A stretch of 64,000 nucleotides of DNA from Pseudomonas chlororaphis (GTDB taxonomy: Bacteria; Pseudomonadota; Gammaproteobacteria; Pseudomonadales; Pseudomonadaceae): NCBI RefSeq assembly GCF_003731765.1, contig NZ_MOAL01000008.1:124001-188000 (forward strand), given 5' to 3'. Positions 33,649 to 42,793 of this stretch are shown here, piece after piece. The notes below the pieces were generated by a model, which was not told where the DNA came from, searched no databases, and worked only from the letters and a program-made list of their open reading frames with translations. Both the position numbers and the translations under genes were made by a program. The first letter of the stretch is position 1; each line of letters begins with the position of its first letter.

Positions 33649-34698
33649 ATGACGACGATTTTTGACCCGATCACACTGGGCGACCTGGAGCTGTCCAACC
33701 GCATCATCATGGCCCCACTGACCCGCTGCCGCGCCGACGCAGGCCGTGTGCCCAACTCGCTGATGGCCGAGTACTACGTGCAACGTGCCTCCGCGGGCCT
33801 GATTCTCAGCGAAGCCACGTCGGTCACCCCGATGGGCGTCGGCTACCCGGATACCCCTGGCATCTGGTCCAACGACCAGGTCCGTGGCTGGAGCAACGTG
33901 ACCAAGGCCATCCACGGCGCCGGCGGCAAGATCTTCCTGCAACTGTGGCACGTGGGGCGTATCTCGCACCCGTCCTACCTGAATGGTGAAACCCCGGTCG
34001 CACCGAGTGCCCTGCAGCCTAAAGGCCACGTCAGCCTGGTGCGCCCTCTGTCCGACTACCCGACCCCGCGCGCCCTGGAAACCGCTGAAATCGCCGACAT
34101 CATCGACGCCTACCGCGTGGGTGCGGAAAACGCCAAGGCCGCCGGTTTCGACGGCGTGGAAATCCACGGTGCCAACGGCTACCTGCTGGACCAGTTCCTG
34201 CAAAGCAGCACCAACCAGCGCACCGATAATTACGGCGGCTCCCTGGAAAACCGTGCCCGCCTGCTGCTGGAAGTCACCGACGCCGCCATTGAAATCTGGG
34301 GCGCTGGCCGCGTGGGCGTGCACCTGTCACCCCGCGCCGACTCCCATGACATGGGCGACGAGAACCTCGCAGAAACCTTCATCTACGTGGCACGTGAACT
34401 GGGCAAGCGCGGCATCGCCTTTATCTGCTCCCGCGAAAAAGAAGGGGCCGACAGCCTCGGCCCGCAACTCAAAGAGGCCTTTGGCGGCCCTTACATCGCC
34501 AACGAACGCTTCACCAAAGACAGCGCCAACGCCTGGCTGGCCAGTGGCAAGGCCGATGCAGTGGCCTTCGGCGTCCCCTTCATCGCCAACCCGGACCTGC
34601 CAGCACGCTTGAAGGCCGACGCCCCATTGAACGAGCCGCACCCGGAAACCTTCTACGGCCAGGGCCCGGTCGGCTACATCGACTACCCGACGTTGTAA
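33649..34698 (+). CDS. xenB: Old yellow enzyme, xenobiotic reductase B-like
   Basis: A 349-residue FMN enzyme, the length of Pseudomonas XenB. 'MAPLTRCRADAGRVPN' (FMN loop), 'FLQLWHVGRISHPSYLNG', 'GANGYLLDQFLQSSTNQRTDNYGGS' and the His-x2-Asn active-site pair 'EIHGANG' are visible. It reduces enals, nitro-esters or nitroaromatics with NADPH in the cytoplasm. MTTIFDP has GAAGGG 8 nt upstream. NemA is the close alternative name. A strong terminator follows. Confidence 0.88.
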   Translation: MTTIFDPITLGDLELSNRIIMAPLTRCRADAGRVPNSLMAEYYVQRASAGLILSEATSVTPMGVGYPDTPGIWSNDQVRGWSNVTKAIHGAGGKIFLQLWHVGRISHPSYLNGETPVAPSALQPKGHVSLVRPLSDYPTPRALETAEIADIIDAYRVGAENAKAAGFDGVEIHGANGYLLDQFLQSSTNQRTDNYGGSLENRARLLLEVTDAAIEIWGAGRVGVHLSPRADSHDMGDENLAETFIYVARELGKRGIAFICSREKEGADSLGPQLKEAFGGPYIANERFTKDSANAWLASGKADAVAFGVPFIANPDLPARLKADAPLNEPHPETFYGQGPVGYIDYPTL

Positions 34699-34716
34699 GG
34701 TTCAGCGCGGCATGAA

Positions 34717-34746
34717 AAAGCCCCGGCTCTGACGAGTCGGGGCTTT
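34717..34746 (+). terminator. Intrinsic terminator after xenB
   Basis: AAAGCCCCG and CGGGGCTTT, extended by GCTC/GAGT pairing around a 4-nt loop, with a T-rich tail (TTTGTTGTTT). It ends the arsR-family / MFS / xenB operon. Confidence 0.85.
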
Positions 34747-34782
34747 GTTGTTTGTGGGCGCTGGTAAAGGGTAGCGAGCGAC

Positions 34783-35667
34783 TCAAGCCTTGCGTTGTAC
34801 CCAGGCCACCGCCAAACCACTGAGGCAAATCACCGTGATACCGATCACCCCATAGGTGTCGGGGGTGTGATCGAAAATCAGGTAGCCATAGAGACCGGCA
34901 AACAGAATCTGCCCGTAGCTGAACGGCGCCAACATCGCCGGAGCGGCATGGCGAAACGCCTGGGTCAGCAACATATGGCCGAGCATGCCACAAGCACCCA
35001 GGCCGATCATGAACAGGCCGTGCAGCAAGCTAGGAGTACTCCAGAAAAACGGCAACAGCGCACTCATGATCAGGCTGTTGAGAATCCCGGTGAGGAAGTT
35101 GCTGGTGGTCGGGCTATCGATGCCGCTGAGTTTACGCGTGAGCAATTGATAGAAGCCGAAACACAGGGCCGAGCACAGCGGCAGCAGAATCGCCGGCGTG
35201 AACAATGCGCCGCCGGGACGCACCACAATCAACACCCCGACAAAACCCGCCAACACCGCCAGCCACTGACTACGCGTGACCCGCTCGCCCAATAGCGGCA
35301 CTGACAAGGCCGTGACCAGCAGTGGCGCCAGGAAGTTGACCGCCGTGGCTTCCGCCAACGGGATGTAGCGCAAGCCCGTGGTGAAGAACAGGCTGGTCCC
35401 GATCAGGCACAACGCACGCAGCAACTGCAGGCCGGGGCGCCTGGTGCGCACCACTGCTGAAAAACCGCTGCGCGGAACGAACACCACCAGCATCAACAAG
35501 GTATGCACCACATAGCGGGCCCAGACCACCATGACGATGGGGTAGAAGCCGGACAGGTACTTGGACAGGGTGTCGTGACTGGCGAACAGCAGCACCGCCA
35601 GACAGATCAGGGCGATGCCTTTGATGGGCTGCTCGGAGCCCTTGAAGACGGAGGCACTCACACTCAT
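34783..35667 (-). CDS. EamA/DMT family transporter
   Basis: A 294-residue inner-membrane protein with ten segments in two EamA repeats ('AVLLFASHDTLSKYLSGFYPIVMVVWARYVVHT' and 'GFVGVLIVVRPG'). The second-half pattern resembles S-adenosylmethionine or riboflavin-uptake DMT members, but the substrate cannot be fixed. It is transcribed on its own; the 163-bp gap to emhR holds a small hairpin (35709-35724, CTATCT/AGATAG) of unclear role. Confidence 0.85.
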   Translation of the reverse strand: MSVSASVFKGSEQPIKGIALICLAVLLFASHDTLSKYLSGFYPIVMVVWARYVVHTLLMLVVFVPRSGFSAVVRTRRPGLQLLRALCLIGTSLFFTTGLRYIPLAEATAVNFLAPLLVTALSVPLLGERVTRSQWLAVLAGFVGVLIVVRPGGALFTPAILLPLCSALCFGFYQLLTRKLSGIDSPTTSNFLTGILNSLIMSALLPFFWSTPSLLHGLFMIGLGACGMLGHMLLTQAFRHAAPAMLAPFSYGQILFAGLYGYLIFDHTPDTYGVIGITVICLSGLAVAWVQRKA

Positions 35668-35830
35668 TCACACGCTCGACACAAATTTCCTACAAAATAC
35701 ATAGCTCGCTATCTATCAAGATAGAGCCCGCACCTATATAAAAGCACGCCATTGAAACAACGCGAGCACGGGGAGTGATCTTCCAGCGGGGTGGGCGTTG
35801 ACACACCTGGACTCAATTTCACAGGTTGTC

Positions 35831-36463
35831 TTAATGACGCAGGCTAGGGCTCACGCGCAGCATATCCAGGCCGATGTCGATCCAGCGTTCGGCCTCGGCG
35901 TGCAGCGCGAAACTTTCCGGCGCCAACAGCCACTGATACAGCATGCCGTCGATAAAGGCATGCAGGGTGATAGCCGCACGGGCCGTGTCCAGGTTTTCGG
36001 GCAATTGCCCCCGGTTCACTGCATTGCGCAACGCCAGTTCGATGTGCACGTTGCAATCCAGGCTGGCCGAGCGCCGCTGACGACGCAAGTCGCACATTTC
36101 ATCGGTGAACTCGCACTTATGAAACAAAATCTCATTGATGCGTCGGGTCTTCGGGTCCAGGGCAACTTGATGAAACAAATGAATCAGCAGGTTGCGCATG
36201 CAGCCCAACGGGTCCATCTCATCTACATTTTCACTGGCCTTGGCCATCTCATCCAACGGCTCGCGCAAGCTATCGAGCATGGCTTGCACCAGGTCGGCCT
36301 TGTTACTGAAGTGCCAGTAAATAGCGCCCCGAGTCACCCCCGCCAATGTCGCAATATCGGCCAGGGTGGTACGCGCAACACCGCGCTCGTAAAAGGCTTT
36401 TTCAGCCGCCTCGAGTATCTGGTTACGGGTTTCTTGAGCTTCCTCTTTGGTACGGCGGACCAT
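35831..36463 (-). CDS. emhR: TetR-family repressor of the RND efflux operon (TtgR/EmhR)
   Basis: A 210-residue repressor, the same length as TtgR. The N-terminal helix-turn-helix 'TTLADIATLAGVTRGAIYWHFSNKADLVQAML' (about residues 33-64) is nearly invariant in the TtgR/EmhR/ArpR group. The C-terminal part binds flavonoids, antibiotics and aromatic compounds in TtgR. MVRRTKEEA is the start. It is divergent from emhABC with the operator between them, so it represses both itself and the pump until a ligand is bound. Confidence 0.92.
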   Translation of the reverse strand: MVRRTKEEAQETRNQILEAAEKAFYERGVARTTLADIATLAGVTRGAIYWHFSNKADLVQAMLDSLREPLDEMAKASENVDEMDPLGCMRNLLIHLFHQVALDPKTRRINEILFHKCEFTDEMCDLRRQRRSASLDCNVHIELALRNAVNRGQLPENLDTARAAITLHAFIDGMLYQWLLAPESFALHAEAERWIDIGLDMLRVSPSLRH

Positions 36464-36609
36464 GGCAGTCAAACCTCGATCAGGATCCTCAAGCGATGCA
36501 TGAAGACCTTCTGAATAAATATGGAACGGCCTCTCTGGTGCCGTTTACCCAGCCTACAATTCAACCTTTGAAACGGCCTCTGTAACCGTGTGGATACGCA
36601 GCCGAAAGG

Positions 36610-36639
36610 TATTTACAAACAACCATGAACGTAAGTATA
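36610..36639. promoter_or_regulatory. TtgR/EmhR operator
   Basis: TATTTACAAACAACCATGAA followed by CGTAAGTATA closely matches the TtgR operator of P. putida as I recall it, with partial inverted arms TATTTAC and GTAAGTATA. It sits between the divergent emhR and emhA, 92 nt before the emhA ATG. Confidence 0.8.
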
Positions 36640-36730
36640 TTCCTTAGCAAGCTACTTATCCACTCAGCACTCTTTTTTTACCCTTCCACTTTTCTTGTGC
36701 GCATCTCGCGTGCCTGACCCGAGGATCTTC

Positions 36731-37876
36731 ATGCAACTCAAGCCAGCTGTTACCGCTCTGGTTACTGCCGTCGCCCTGGCATCGCTGCTCAGCGGATGTA
36801 AAAAGGAAGAGGCGGCTCCGGCCCCTCAGACCCCTCAGGTCGGCGTAGTCACCCTACAACCTCAAGCCTTCACCCTGACGTCGGAGCTGCCGGGTCGTAC
36901 CACTGCGTACCGCATTGCCGAAGTTCGTCCTCAGGTCAACGGCATCATTCTCAAGCGCCTTTTCAAGGAAGGCGGCGACGTCAAGGAAGGGCAACAGCTT
37001 TACCAAATTGATCCGTCGGTCTATGAGGCAACCCTGAAAAGTGCCCAAGCCAACCTGCAATCCACCAAGTCGATCTCCGACCGCTACAAGCAGTTGGTGG
37101 ATGAGCAAGCCGTGAGTCGCCAGGAATACGACACCGCAATGGCTAACCGCCTGCAGTCGGAAGCCAGCTTGCAGACGGCCCAGATCAACGTGCGCTACAC
37201 CAAGGTCTTCGCCCCGATCTCCGGGCGCATCGGTCGTTCCTCGGTGACCGAAGGTGCACTGGTCAGCAACGGCCAGACCGACGCCATGGCCGTGATCCAG
37301 CAACTGGACCCCATCTACGTCGACGTTACGCAATCTTCCGCCGAGATGCTGAAGCTGCGTCGTGACCTGGAAAGCGGCCAGTTGCAGAAAGCCGGTGCCA
37401 ACGCCGCCAAGGTCAAGCTGACCCTGGAAGACGGCAGCGAATACGGCCAGGACGGCAAGCTGGAGTTCTCCGAAGTGTCCGTGGACGAGACCACCGGTTC
37501 CGTAACACTTCGCGCTGTGTTCCCCAACCCAGACCACACCCTGCTGCCGGGCATGTTTGTCCACGCGCAGCTGCAGGCGGGTGTGAACGCCAAGGCCATC
37601 CTCGCGCCGCAGCAAGGTGTGACCCGTGACCTCAAGGGCATTCCAACCGCGATGGTGGTCAACCAGGACAACAAGGTTGAACAGCGCGTATTGGTCGCCA
37701 ACCGCACCGCCGGCGCCTATTGGCTGGTGGAAAAAGGCTTGAACGCCGGTGACCGCGTGATCACCGAAGGCTTGCAATTCATCAAGCCGGGCATCGAAGT
37801 CCAGGTCAAGGATGCCACCAACGCCCAGGCCGCTGGCACCACCGCTCCTGCTGCTGCCGCTGGCAAAGGGGAGTAA
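36731..37876 (+). CDS. emhA: RND efflux periplasmic adaptor (EmhA/TtgA/MexA)
   Basis: A 381-residue lipoprotein. The lipobox LLSGC gives Cys23. Lipoyl-like ('RIAEVRPQVNGIILKRLFKEGGDVKEGQQLYQIDP'), alpha-hairpin and beta-barrel regions follow in the usual order, then an Ala-rich tail. It joins the inner-membrane pump to the outer-membrane channel. GAGGATC stands before ATG 36731. Three bases separate its stop from emhB. Names differ by species (mexA, ttgA, emhA). Confidence 0.93.
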   Translation: MQLKPAVTALVTAVALASLLSGCKKEEAAPAPQTPQVGVVTLQPQAFTLTSELPGRTTAYRIAEVRPQVNGIILKRLFKEGGDVKEGQQLYQIDPSVYEATLKSAQANLQSTKSISDRYKQLVDEQAVSRQEYDTAMANRLQSEASLQTAQINVRYTKVFAPISGRIGRSSVTEGALVSNGQTDAMAVIQQLDPIYVDVTQSSAEMLKLRRDLESGQLQKAGANAAKVKLTLEDGSEYGQDGKLEFSEVSVDETTGSVTLRAVFPNPDHTLLPGMFVHAQLQAGVNAKAILAPQQGVTRDLKGIPTAMVVNQDNKVEQRVLVANRTAGAYWLVEKGLNAGDRVITEGLQFIKPGIEVQVKDATNAQAAGTTAPAAAAGKGE

Positions 37877-37879
37877 TTC

Positions 37880-40800
37880 ATGTCGAAATTCTTTATCGAC
37901 CGTCCCATTTTCGCCTGGGTAATTGCCCTGGTGATCATGCTGGTCGGGGCACTATCGATCCTCAAGCTCCCCATCAACCAGTACCCGGCCATTGCACCAA
38001 CGGCCATTGATATCCAGGTCACCTACCCAGGCGCTTCCGCACAAACCGTGCAGGACACCGTGGTTCAGGTCATAGAGCAACAGCTCAACGGTATCGACAA
38101 CCTGCGTTACGTCGCCTCGGACAGTAACTCCGACGGCAGCATGACCATCACCGCGACGTTCAACCAGGGTACCAACCCGGACATCGCCCAGGTTCAGGTG
38201 CAGAACAAGCTGAACCTGGCGACCCCACTGCTGCCGCAAGAAGTGCAGCAGCAGGGTATCCGCGTGACCAAGTCGGTGAAGAACTTCCTGATGGTGATCG
38301 GGCTGGTGTCGGAAGACGGCAGCATGAACAAGGACGACCTGTCCAACTACATCGTTTCCAACATCCAGGACCCGATCTCGCGGACCTCGGGCGTGGGTGA
38401 CTTCCAGGTCTTCGGCTCCCAGTACGCCATGCGTATCTGGCTGGACCCGGCCAAGTTGAACAACTTCCAGATGACTCCAGTGGATGTCAGCACCGCCATC
38501 CAGGCGCAGAACGTGCAAGTGGCCACCGGCCAGTTGGGCGGCTTGCCTGCCCTGCCCGGCACCCAGCTGAACGCCACCATCATCGGCAAGACGCGCCTGC
38601 AAACCGCCGAGCAGTTCGAAAAGATCCTGCTGCGGGTCAACACCGACGGTTCCCAGGTTCGCCTGGGCGACGTGGCTCGTGTTGAGCTAGGCGGCCAGAA
38701 CTACAGCATCAGTGCACAGTTCAACGGCAAGCCGGCTTCCGGCATGGCGATCAAGCTGGCCTCGGGCGCCAACGCCCTGGACACCGCCAAGGCCATTCGC
38801 GCCACGGTCGCGTCCCTGGAGCCGTTCTTCCCGCCGGGCATGAAAGCCGTGGTCCCGTATGACACCACCCCCGTGGTGACCGAATCGATCTCCGGTGTGG
38901 TTCACACCCTGATCGAGGCGATCGTCCTGGTGTTCCTGGTGATGTACCTGTTCCTGCAGAACTTCCGCGCCACCATCATCACCACGATGACCGTGCCGGT
39001 TGTACTCCTGGGGACCTTCGGCATCCTCGCGGCCTTCGGTTTCACCATCAACACCCTGACCATGTTCGGCATGATCCTGGCCATCGGTCTATTGGTGGAC
39101 GATGCGATCGTGGTGGTGGAAAACGTCGAGCGGGTCATGGCCGAGGAGCATCTGTCGCCCAAGGAGGCGACGGTCAAATCCATGGGCCAGATCCAGGGTG
39201 CATTGGTGGGTATTGCCCTGGTGCTATCCGCGGTACTGCTGCCCATGGCGTTCTTCGGCGGCTCCACGGGCGTGATCTACAAACAGTTCTCCATCACCAT
39301 TGTCTCGGCGATGGCGCTGTCGGTACTGGTTGCCCTGATCTTCACCCCGGCCTTGTGCGCCACCATGCTCAAGCCGATCGACCCGGAAAAGCACGGCCAA
39401 CCCAAACGCGGTTTCTTTGGCTGGTTCAACCGTAACTTCGACCGTGGCGTTCTGAGCTACGAGCGCGGCGTCGGCAACATGATCAAGCACAAGTTTCCGT
39501 CGCTGCTGGTCTACGTGATCATCTTCGCCGGCATGATTTGGCTGTTCACCCGGATTCCGGCGGCATTCCTGCCCGAGGAAGACCAGGGCGTGATCTTTGC
39601 CCAGGTGCAGACGCCGGTCGGCTCTTCGGCGGAACGCACGCAGAAAGTCATCGACGACATGCGCATCTTCTTGTTGAACGACAAGGAAGGCGAGCCAGGC
39701 GAAGGCAAGGCTGTGAAGTCGGTGTTCACCGTGAATGGCTTCAACTTCGCGGGTCGTGGCCAAAGCTCCGGCCTGGCGTTCGTGATGCTCAAGCCCTGGG
39801 ACGAGCGGGATGCGTCGCAGTCGGTGTTCGAAGTGGCGAAGCGTGCCCAGGGCTACTTCTCCCAGACCTTCAAGGACGCCATGGTATTTGCCATCGTGCC
39901 GCCGTCGGTCCTGGAGTTGGGTAACGCCACCGGTTTCGACGTGTTCCTGCAAGACCAGGGCGGCGTCGGCCACGACAAGTTGATGGAGGCCCGTAACCAG
40001 TTCCTCGGCATGGCCTCGCAAAGCAAGATCCTCGCAGGTGTACGCCCCAACGGCGTCAACGATGAGCCGCAGTACGAGCTCACCATCGACGACGAGAAGG
40101 CCAGCGCGCAGGGCATCAGCCTGTCGAGCATCAACCAGACCCTGGCGATTGCCCTGGGCGGTAGCTACGTCAACGACTTCATCGACCGTGGTCGGGTGAA
40201 GAAGGTCTATCTCCAGGGTGAGGCCGCAGGCCGGATGTCCCCTGAAGACCTGAACAAATGGTTCGTGCGCAGCGACTCCGGAAAAATGGTGCCACTGTCG
40301 GCCATTGCCTCGGGCCACTGGATCTTCGGCTCGCCGAAACTCTCGCGCTACAACGGTGTAGCAGCGATGGAAATCCTCGGTACGCCTGCACCTGGCTACA
40401 GCACCGGCGACGCCATGGCGGAAGTCGAGCAGATCGCCAAGAAACTGCCAGCGGGCGTCGGTTATGCCTGGACCGGCCTTTCTTATGAAGAACGTCTGTC
40501 CGGCTCCCAGGCGCCTGCGTTGTACGCCCTGTCGTTGCTGGTGGTCTTCCTCTGCCTGGCGGCGCTGTACGAAAGCTGGTCGATCCCGATCGCGGTGGTA
40601 CTGGTGGTGCCGCTGGGGGTTCTCGGTGCACTGATGGCCACCAGCCTGCGCGGGCTGTCCAACGACGTGTTCTTCCAGGTGGGCTTGCTGGTGACGGTGG
40701 GGCTTGCGGCGAAGAACGCGATCCTGATCGTCGAGTTCGCCAAGGAACTGCATGAACAGGGCAAGGGCATCATCGAATCGGCCGTCGAAGCATCCCGGAT

Positions 40801-41038
40801 GCGTCTGCGCCCGATCATCATGACGTCCATGGCCTTTATCCTCGGCGTACTGCCGCTGGCAATCTCCAGCGGTGCCGGTTCGGGCAGCCAGCACGCCATT
40901 GGTACCGGGGTAATTGGCGGTATGATTACCGCCACCGTTCTGGCGATCTTCTGGGTACCGCTGTTCTTCGTGATCGTGACCGCGATGGGCCGCCGCAAGA
41001 ACGTCACCACTGAAACTCCTAAAGAGGCTGGCCAATGA
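37880..41038 (+). CDS. emhB: RND efflux pump inner-membrane subunit (EmhB/TtgB/MexB)
   Basis: A 1052-residue AcrB-type trimeric proton/drug antiporter with 12 membrane segments and two large periplasmic loops. The proton-relay aspartates are in 'GLLVDDAIVVVENVERVM', and the C-terminal half has 'GLAAKNAILIVEFAKE' with the partner Lys. It exports antibiotics, dyes, solvents and aromatic compounds through EmhC. GGGGAG precedes the ATG, and the stop overlaps the emhC start by ATGA. Confidence 0.96.
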   Translation: MSKFFIDRPIFAWVIALVIMLVGALSILKLPINQYPAIAPTAIDIQVTYPGASAQTVQDTVVQVIEQQLNGIDNLRYVASDSNSDGSMTITATFNQGTNPDIAQVQVQNKLNLATPLLPQEVQQQGIRVTKSVKNFLMVIGLVSEDGSMNKDDLSNYIVSNIQDPISRTSGVGDFQVFGSQYAMRIWLDPAKLNNFQMTPVDVSTAIQAQNVQVATGQLGGLPALPGTQLNATIIGKTRLQTAEQFEKILLRVNTDGSQVRLGDVARVELGGQNYSISAQFNGKPASGMAIKLASGANALDTAKAIRATVASLEPFFPPGMKAVVPYDTTPVVTESISGVVHTLIEAIVLVFLVMYLFLQNFRATIITTMTVPVVLLGTFGILAAFGFTINTLTMFGMILAIGLLVDDAIVVVENVERVMAEEHLSPKEATVKSMGQIQGALVGIALVLSAVLLPMAFFGGSTGVIYKQFSITIVSAMALSVLVALIFTPALCATMLKPIDPEKHGQPKRGFFGWFNRNFDRGVLSYERGVGNMIKHKFPSLLVYVIIFAGMIWLFTRIPAAFLPEEDQGVIFAQVQTPVGSSAERTQKVIDDMRIFLLNDKEGEPGEGKAVKSVFTVNGFNFAGRGQSSGLAFVMLKPWDERDASQSVFEVAKRAQGYFSQTFKDAMVFAIVPPSVLELGNATGFDVFLQDQGGVGHDKLMEARNQFLGMASQSKILAGVRPNGVNDEPQYELTIDDEKASAQGISLSSINQTLAIALGGSYVNDFIDRGRVKKVYLQGEAAGRMSPEDLNKWFVRSDSGKMVPLSAIASGHWIFGSPKLSRYNGVAAMEILGTPAPGYSTGDAMAEVEQIAKKLPAGVGYAWTGLSYEERLSGSQAPALYALSLLVVFLCLAALYESWSIPIAVVLVVPLGVLGALMATSLRGLSNDVFFQVGLLVTVGLAAKNAILIVEFAKELHEQGKGIIESAVEASRMRLRPIIMTSMAFILGVLPLAISSGAGSGSQHAIGTGVIGGMITATVLAIFWVPLFFVIVTAMGRRKNVTTETPKEAGQ

Positions 41039-42495
41039 GCAAGTCGCTACTCTCCCTGGCAATCACGGCGGCAGTGCTGAGTGGTTGCTCGCTGATCCCT
41101 GACTATCAGCAGCCGCAAGCGCCGGTAGCGGCGCAGTACCCGCAAGGCCCGGCCTACTCGCCAGCGGAGGCCGCCAACCAGGCGGCCGCCGAACAGGGCT
41201 GGCGCCAGTTCTTCCATGACCCGGCCCTGCAGCAATTGATTCAGACCGCCTTGGAGAACAACCGCGACCTCAAGGTCGCGGCCTTGAACATCGACGCGTA
41301 TGCCGCCCAGTACCAGATCCAGCGGGCGGACCTGTTCCCTGCGGTATCGGCGACCGGCAGCGGCAGCCGCCAGCGCACGCCGGCACGGGTTTCCCAGACC
41401 GGCGAAGCGGCGATCAGCAGCCAGTACTCGGCAACCCTGGGCATCAGCGCCTACGAACTGGACCTGTTCGGTCGCGTTCGCAGCCTGAGCGAGCAAGCCC
41501 TGCAGACCTACTTCTCCAGCGAAGAGGCTCGGCGCAGCACCCAGATCAGCCTGGTGGCCAGCGTGGCCAACGCCTACCTGACCTGGCAGGCCGACAAGGA
41601 ACTGCTGAAGCTGACCCAGGACACCCTGAACGCCTACGAAGAGAGCTTCAAACTCACCTCGCGCAGCAATGAAGTCGGCGTGGCCTCGGCCCTGGACCTG
41701 AGCCAGGCGCGCACCTCGGTGGAAAATGCCCGGGTGCAACTGGCGCGTTACACCCGCCAAGTGGCCCAGGATGAAAACAGCCTGACCCTGCTGCTGGGCA
41801 CGGCGGTTCCGGGCAACCTGCCAGGTGCACAACCACTGTCGGCCGACCTGCTGAGCGAGTTGCCGGCCGGCCTGCCGTCGGAGCTGCTGCAACGACGCCC
41901 GGATATTCTCCAGGCCGAGCACAGCCTCAAGGCGGCCAACGCCAACATCGGCGCGGCACGGGCGGCGTTCTTCCCGAGCATCAGCCTGACCGCCAACGCC
42001 GGCAGCCTGAGTCCGGACCTGTCCGGCCTGTTCAAGGGGGGGTCGGGGACCTGGCTGTTCCAGCCGCAGATCAACCTGCCGATCTTCAACGCCGGCAGCC
42101 TGCGCGCCAGCCTGGATTACTCGAAAATCCAGAAAGAAATCACCGTCGCGCAATACGAAAAGTCCATCCAGACCGCCTTCCAGGAAGTCTCCGATGGGCT
42201 GGCGGCACGCCAGACCTACAACCAGCAGTTGCAGGCCCAGCGTGATTTCGTCAACGCCAACCAGGATTACTACCGCCTGGCCGAGCGTCGCTACCGGATC
42301 GGGGTCGACAGCAACCTGACCTTCCTCGATGCCCAGCGTTCGTTGTTCAGCGCCCAACAGGCCTTGATCACCGACCGCCTGTCCCAGCTGACCAGCGAGG
42401 TCAACCTGTACAAGGCCCTCGGCGGCGGCTGGAACGAGCAGACGGCGAAAAACGAGCCGGTGGCGGAACAAGCGCCGAAGCTGCGACTGTTCTGA
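41035..42495 (+). CDS. emhC: RND efflux outer-membrane channel (EmhC/TtgC/OprM)
   Basis: A 486-residue outer-membrane lipoprotein. The lipobox VLSGC puts the lipidated Cys at 18. Two OEP repeats ('GWRQFFHDPALQQLIQTALENNRDLKVAALNI' and the second half from 'LLQRRPDILQAEHSLKAANANIGAARAAFFPSI') form the TolC-like tunnel. It completes the tripartite pump with EmhA and EmhB. Translation is coupled to emhB, and a strong terminator follows 18 nt later. Confidence 0.95.
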   Translation: MSKSLLSLAITAAVLSGCSLIPDYQQPQAPVAAQYPQGPAYSPAEAANQAAAEQGWRQFFHDPALQQLIQTALENNRDLKVAALNIDAYAAQYQIQRADLFPAVSATGSGSRQRTPARVSQTGEAAISSQYSATLGISAYELDLFGRVRSLSEQALQTYFSSEEARRSTQISLVASVANAYLTWQADKELLKLTQDTLNAYEESFKLTSRSNEVGVASALDLSQARTSVENARVQLARYTRQVAQDENSLTLLLGTAVPGNLPGAQPLSADLLSELPAGLPSELLQRRPDILQAEHSLKAANANIGAARAAFFPSISLTANAGSLSPDLSGLFKGGSGTWLFQPQINLPIFNAGSLRASLDYSKIQKEITVAQYEKSIQTAFQEVSDGLAARQTYNQQLQAQRDFVNANQDYYRLAERRYRIGVDSNLTFLDAQRSLFSAQQALITDRLSQLTSEVNLYKALGGGWNEQTAKNEPVAEQAPKLRLF

Positions 42496-42513
42496 TCGAT
42501 TGGCGGCCACCCG

Positions 42514-42539
42514 AAAAACCCACCTTGCGGTGGGTTTTT
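42514..42539 (+). terminator. Intrinsic terminator after emhC
   Basis: AAAAACCCACC and GGTGGGTTTTT form an 11-bp stem on a TTGC tetraloop, followed by more T residues. It cleanly ends the efflux operon. Confidence 0.93.
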
Positions 42540-42567
42540 TTATGCGGGGAGCATCGCCTACAGTAGT

Positions 42568-42582
42568 GTTCGATTATCGCCC
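42568..42582. promoter_or_regulatory. PcaR-type site upstream of the OprD porin
   Basis: GTTCGATTATCGCCC matches the PcaR 15-mer GTTCGATAATCGCAC (from memory) at 13 of 15 positions. It lies 211 nt before the porin ATG and 28 nt beyond the efflux terminator, so it belongs to the porin promoter and not to the pump. Confidence 0.65.
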
Positions 42583-42671
42583 AAAACCCGCTTCCCCCCG
42601 ATTGAAACGCCTCTTCGCGCAAACCACCATTCCCCGCACTGACAAAAACCAATAACAACAGGTTCTTCACC

Positions 42672-42701
42672 ATGACCCAGCGCCCTGCCCGCTCCGGCTG
42701 A
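42672..42701 (+). CDS. Nine-codon leader ORF upstream of the porin
   Basis: ATG to TGA encodes MTQRPARSG, with AGG 9 nt before the ATG. It would lie within the porin 5' leader if transcription starts near the PcaR-type site. It may be a chance frame; no attenuator is evident. Confidence 0.2.
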   Translation: MTQRPARSG

Positions 42702-42793
42702 TCGTCAGCGTTGCCCCCCTACTTCCGAACCCTTGCGACAAGTGTTTTTGCCGCAGTGCAGTGCTGCACCCCTAACAATTAGAGAGCGACAAC

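Noticed and set aside
39224..41062. 612-codon open frame on the minus strand
   Set aside because: It is the antisense shadow of emhB, His/Gln/Arg-rich with no family pattern.
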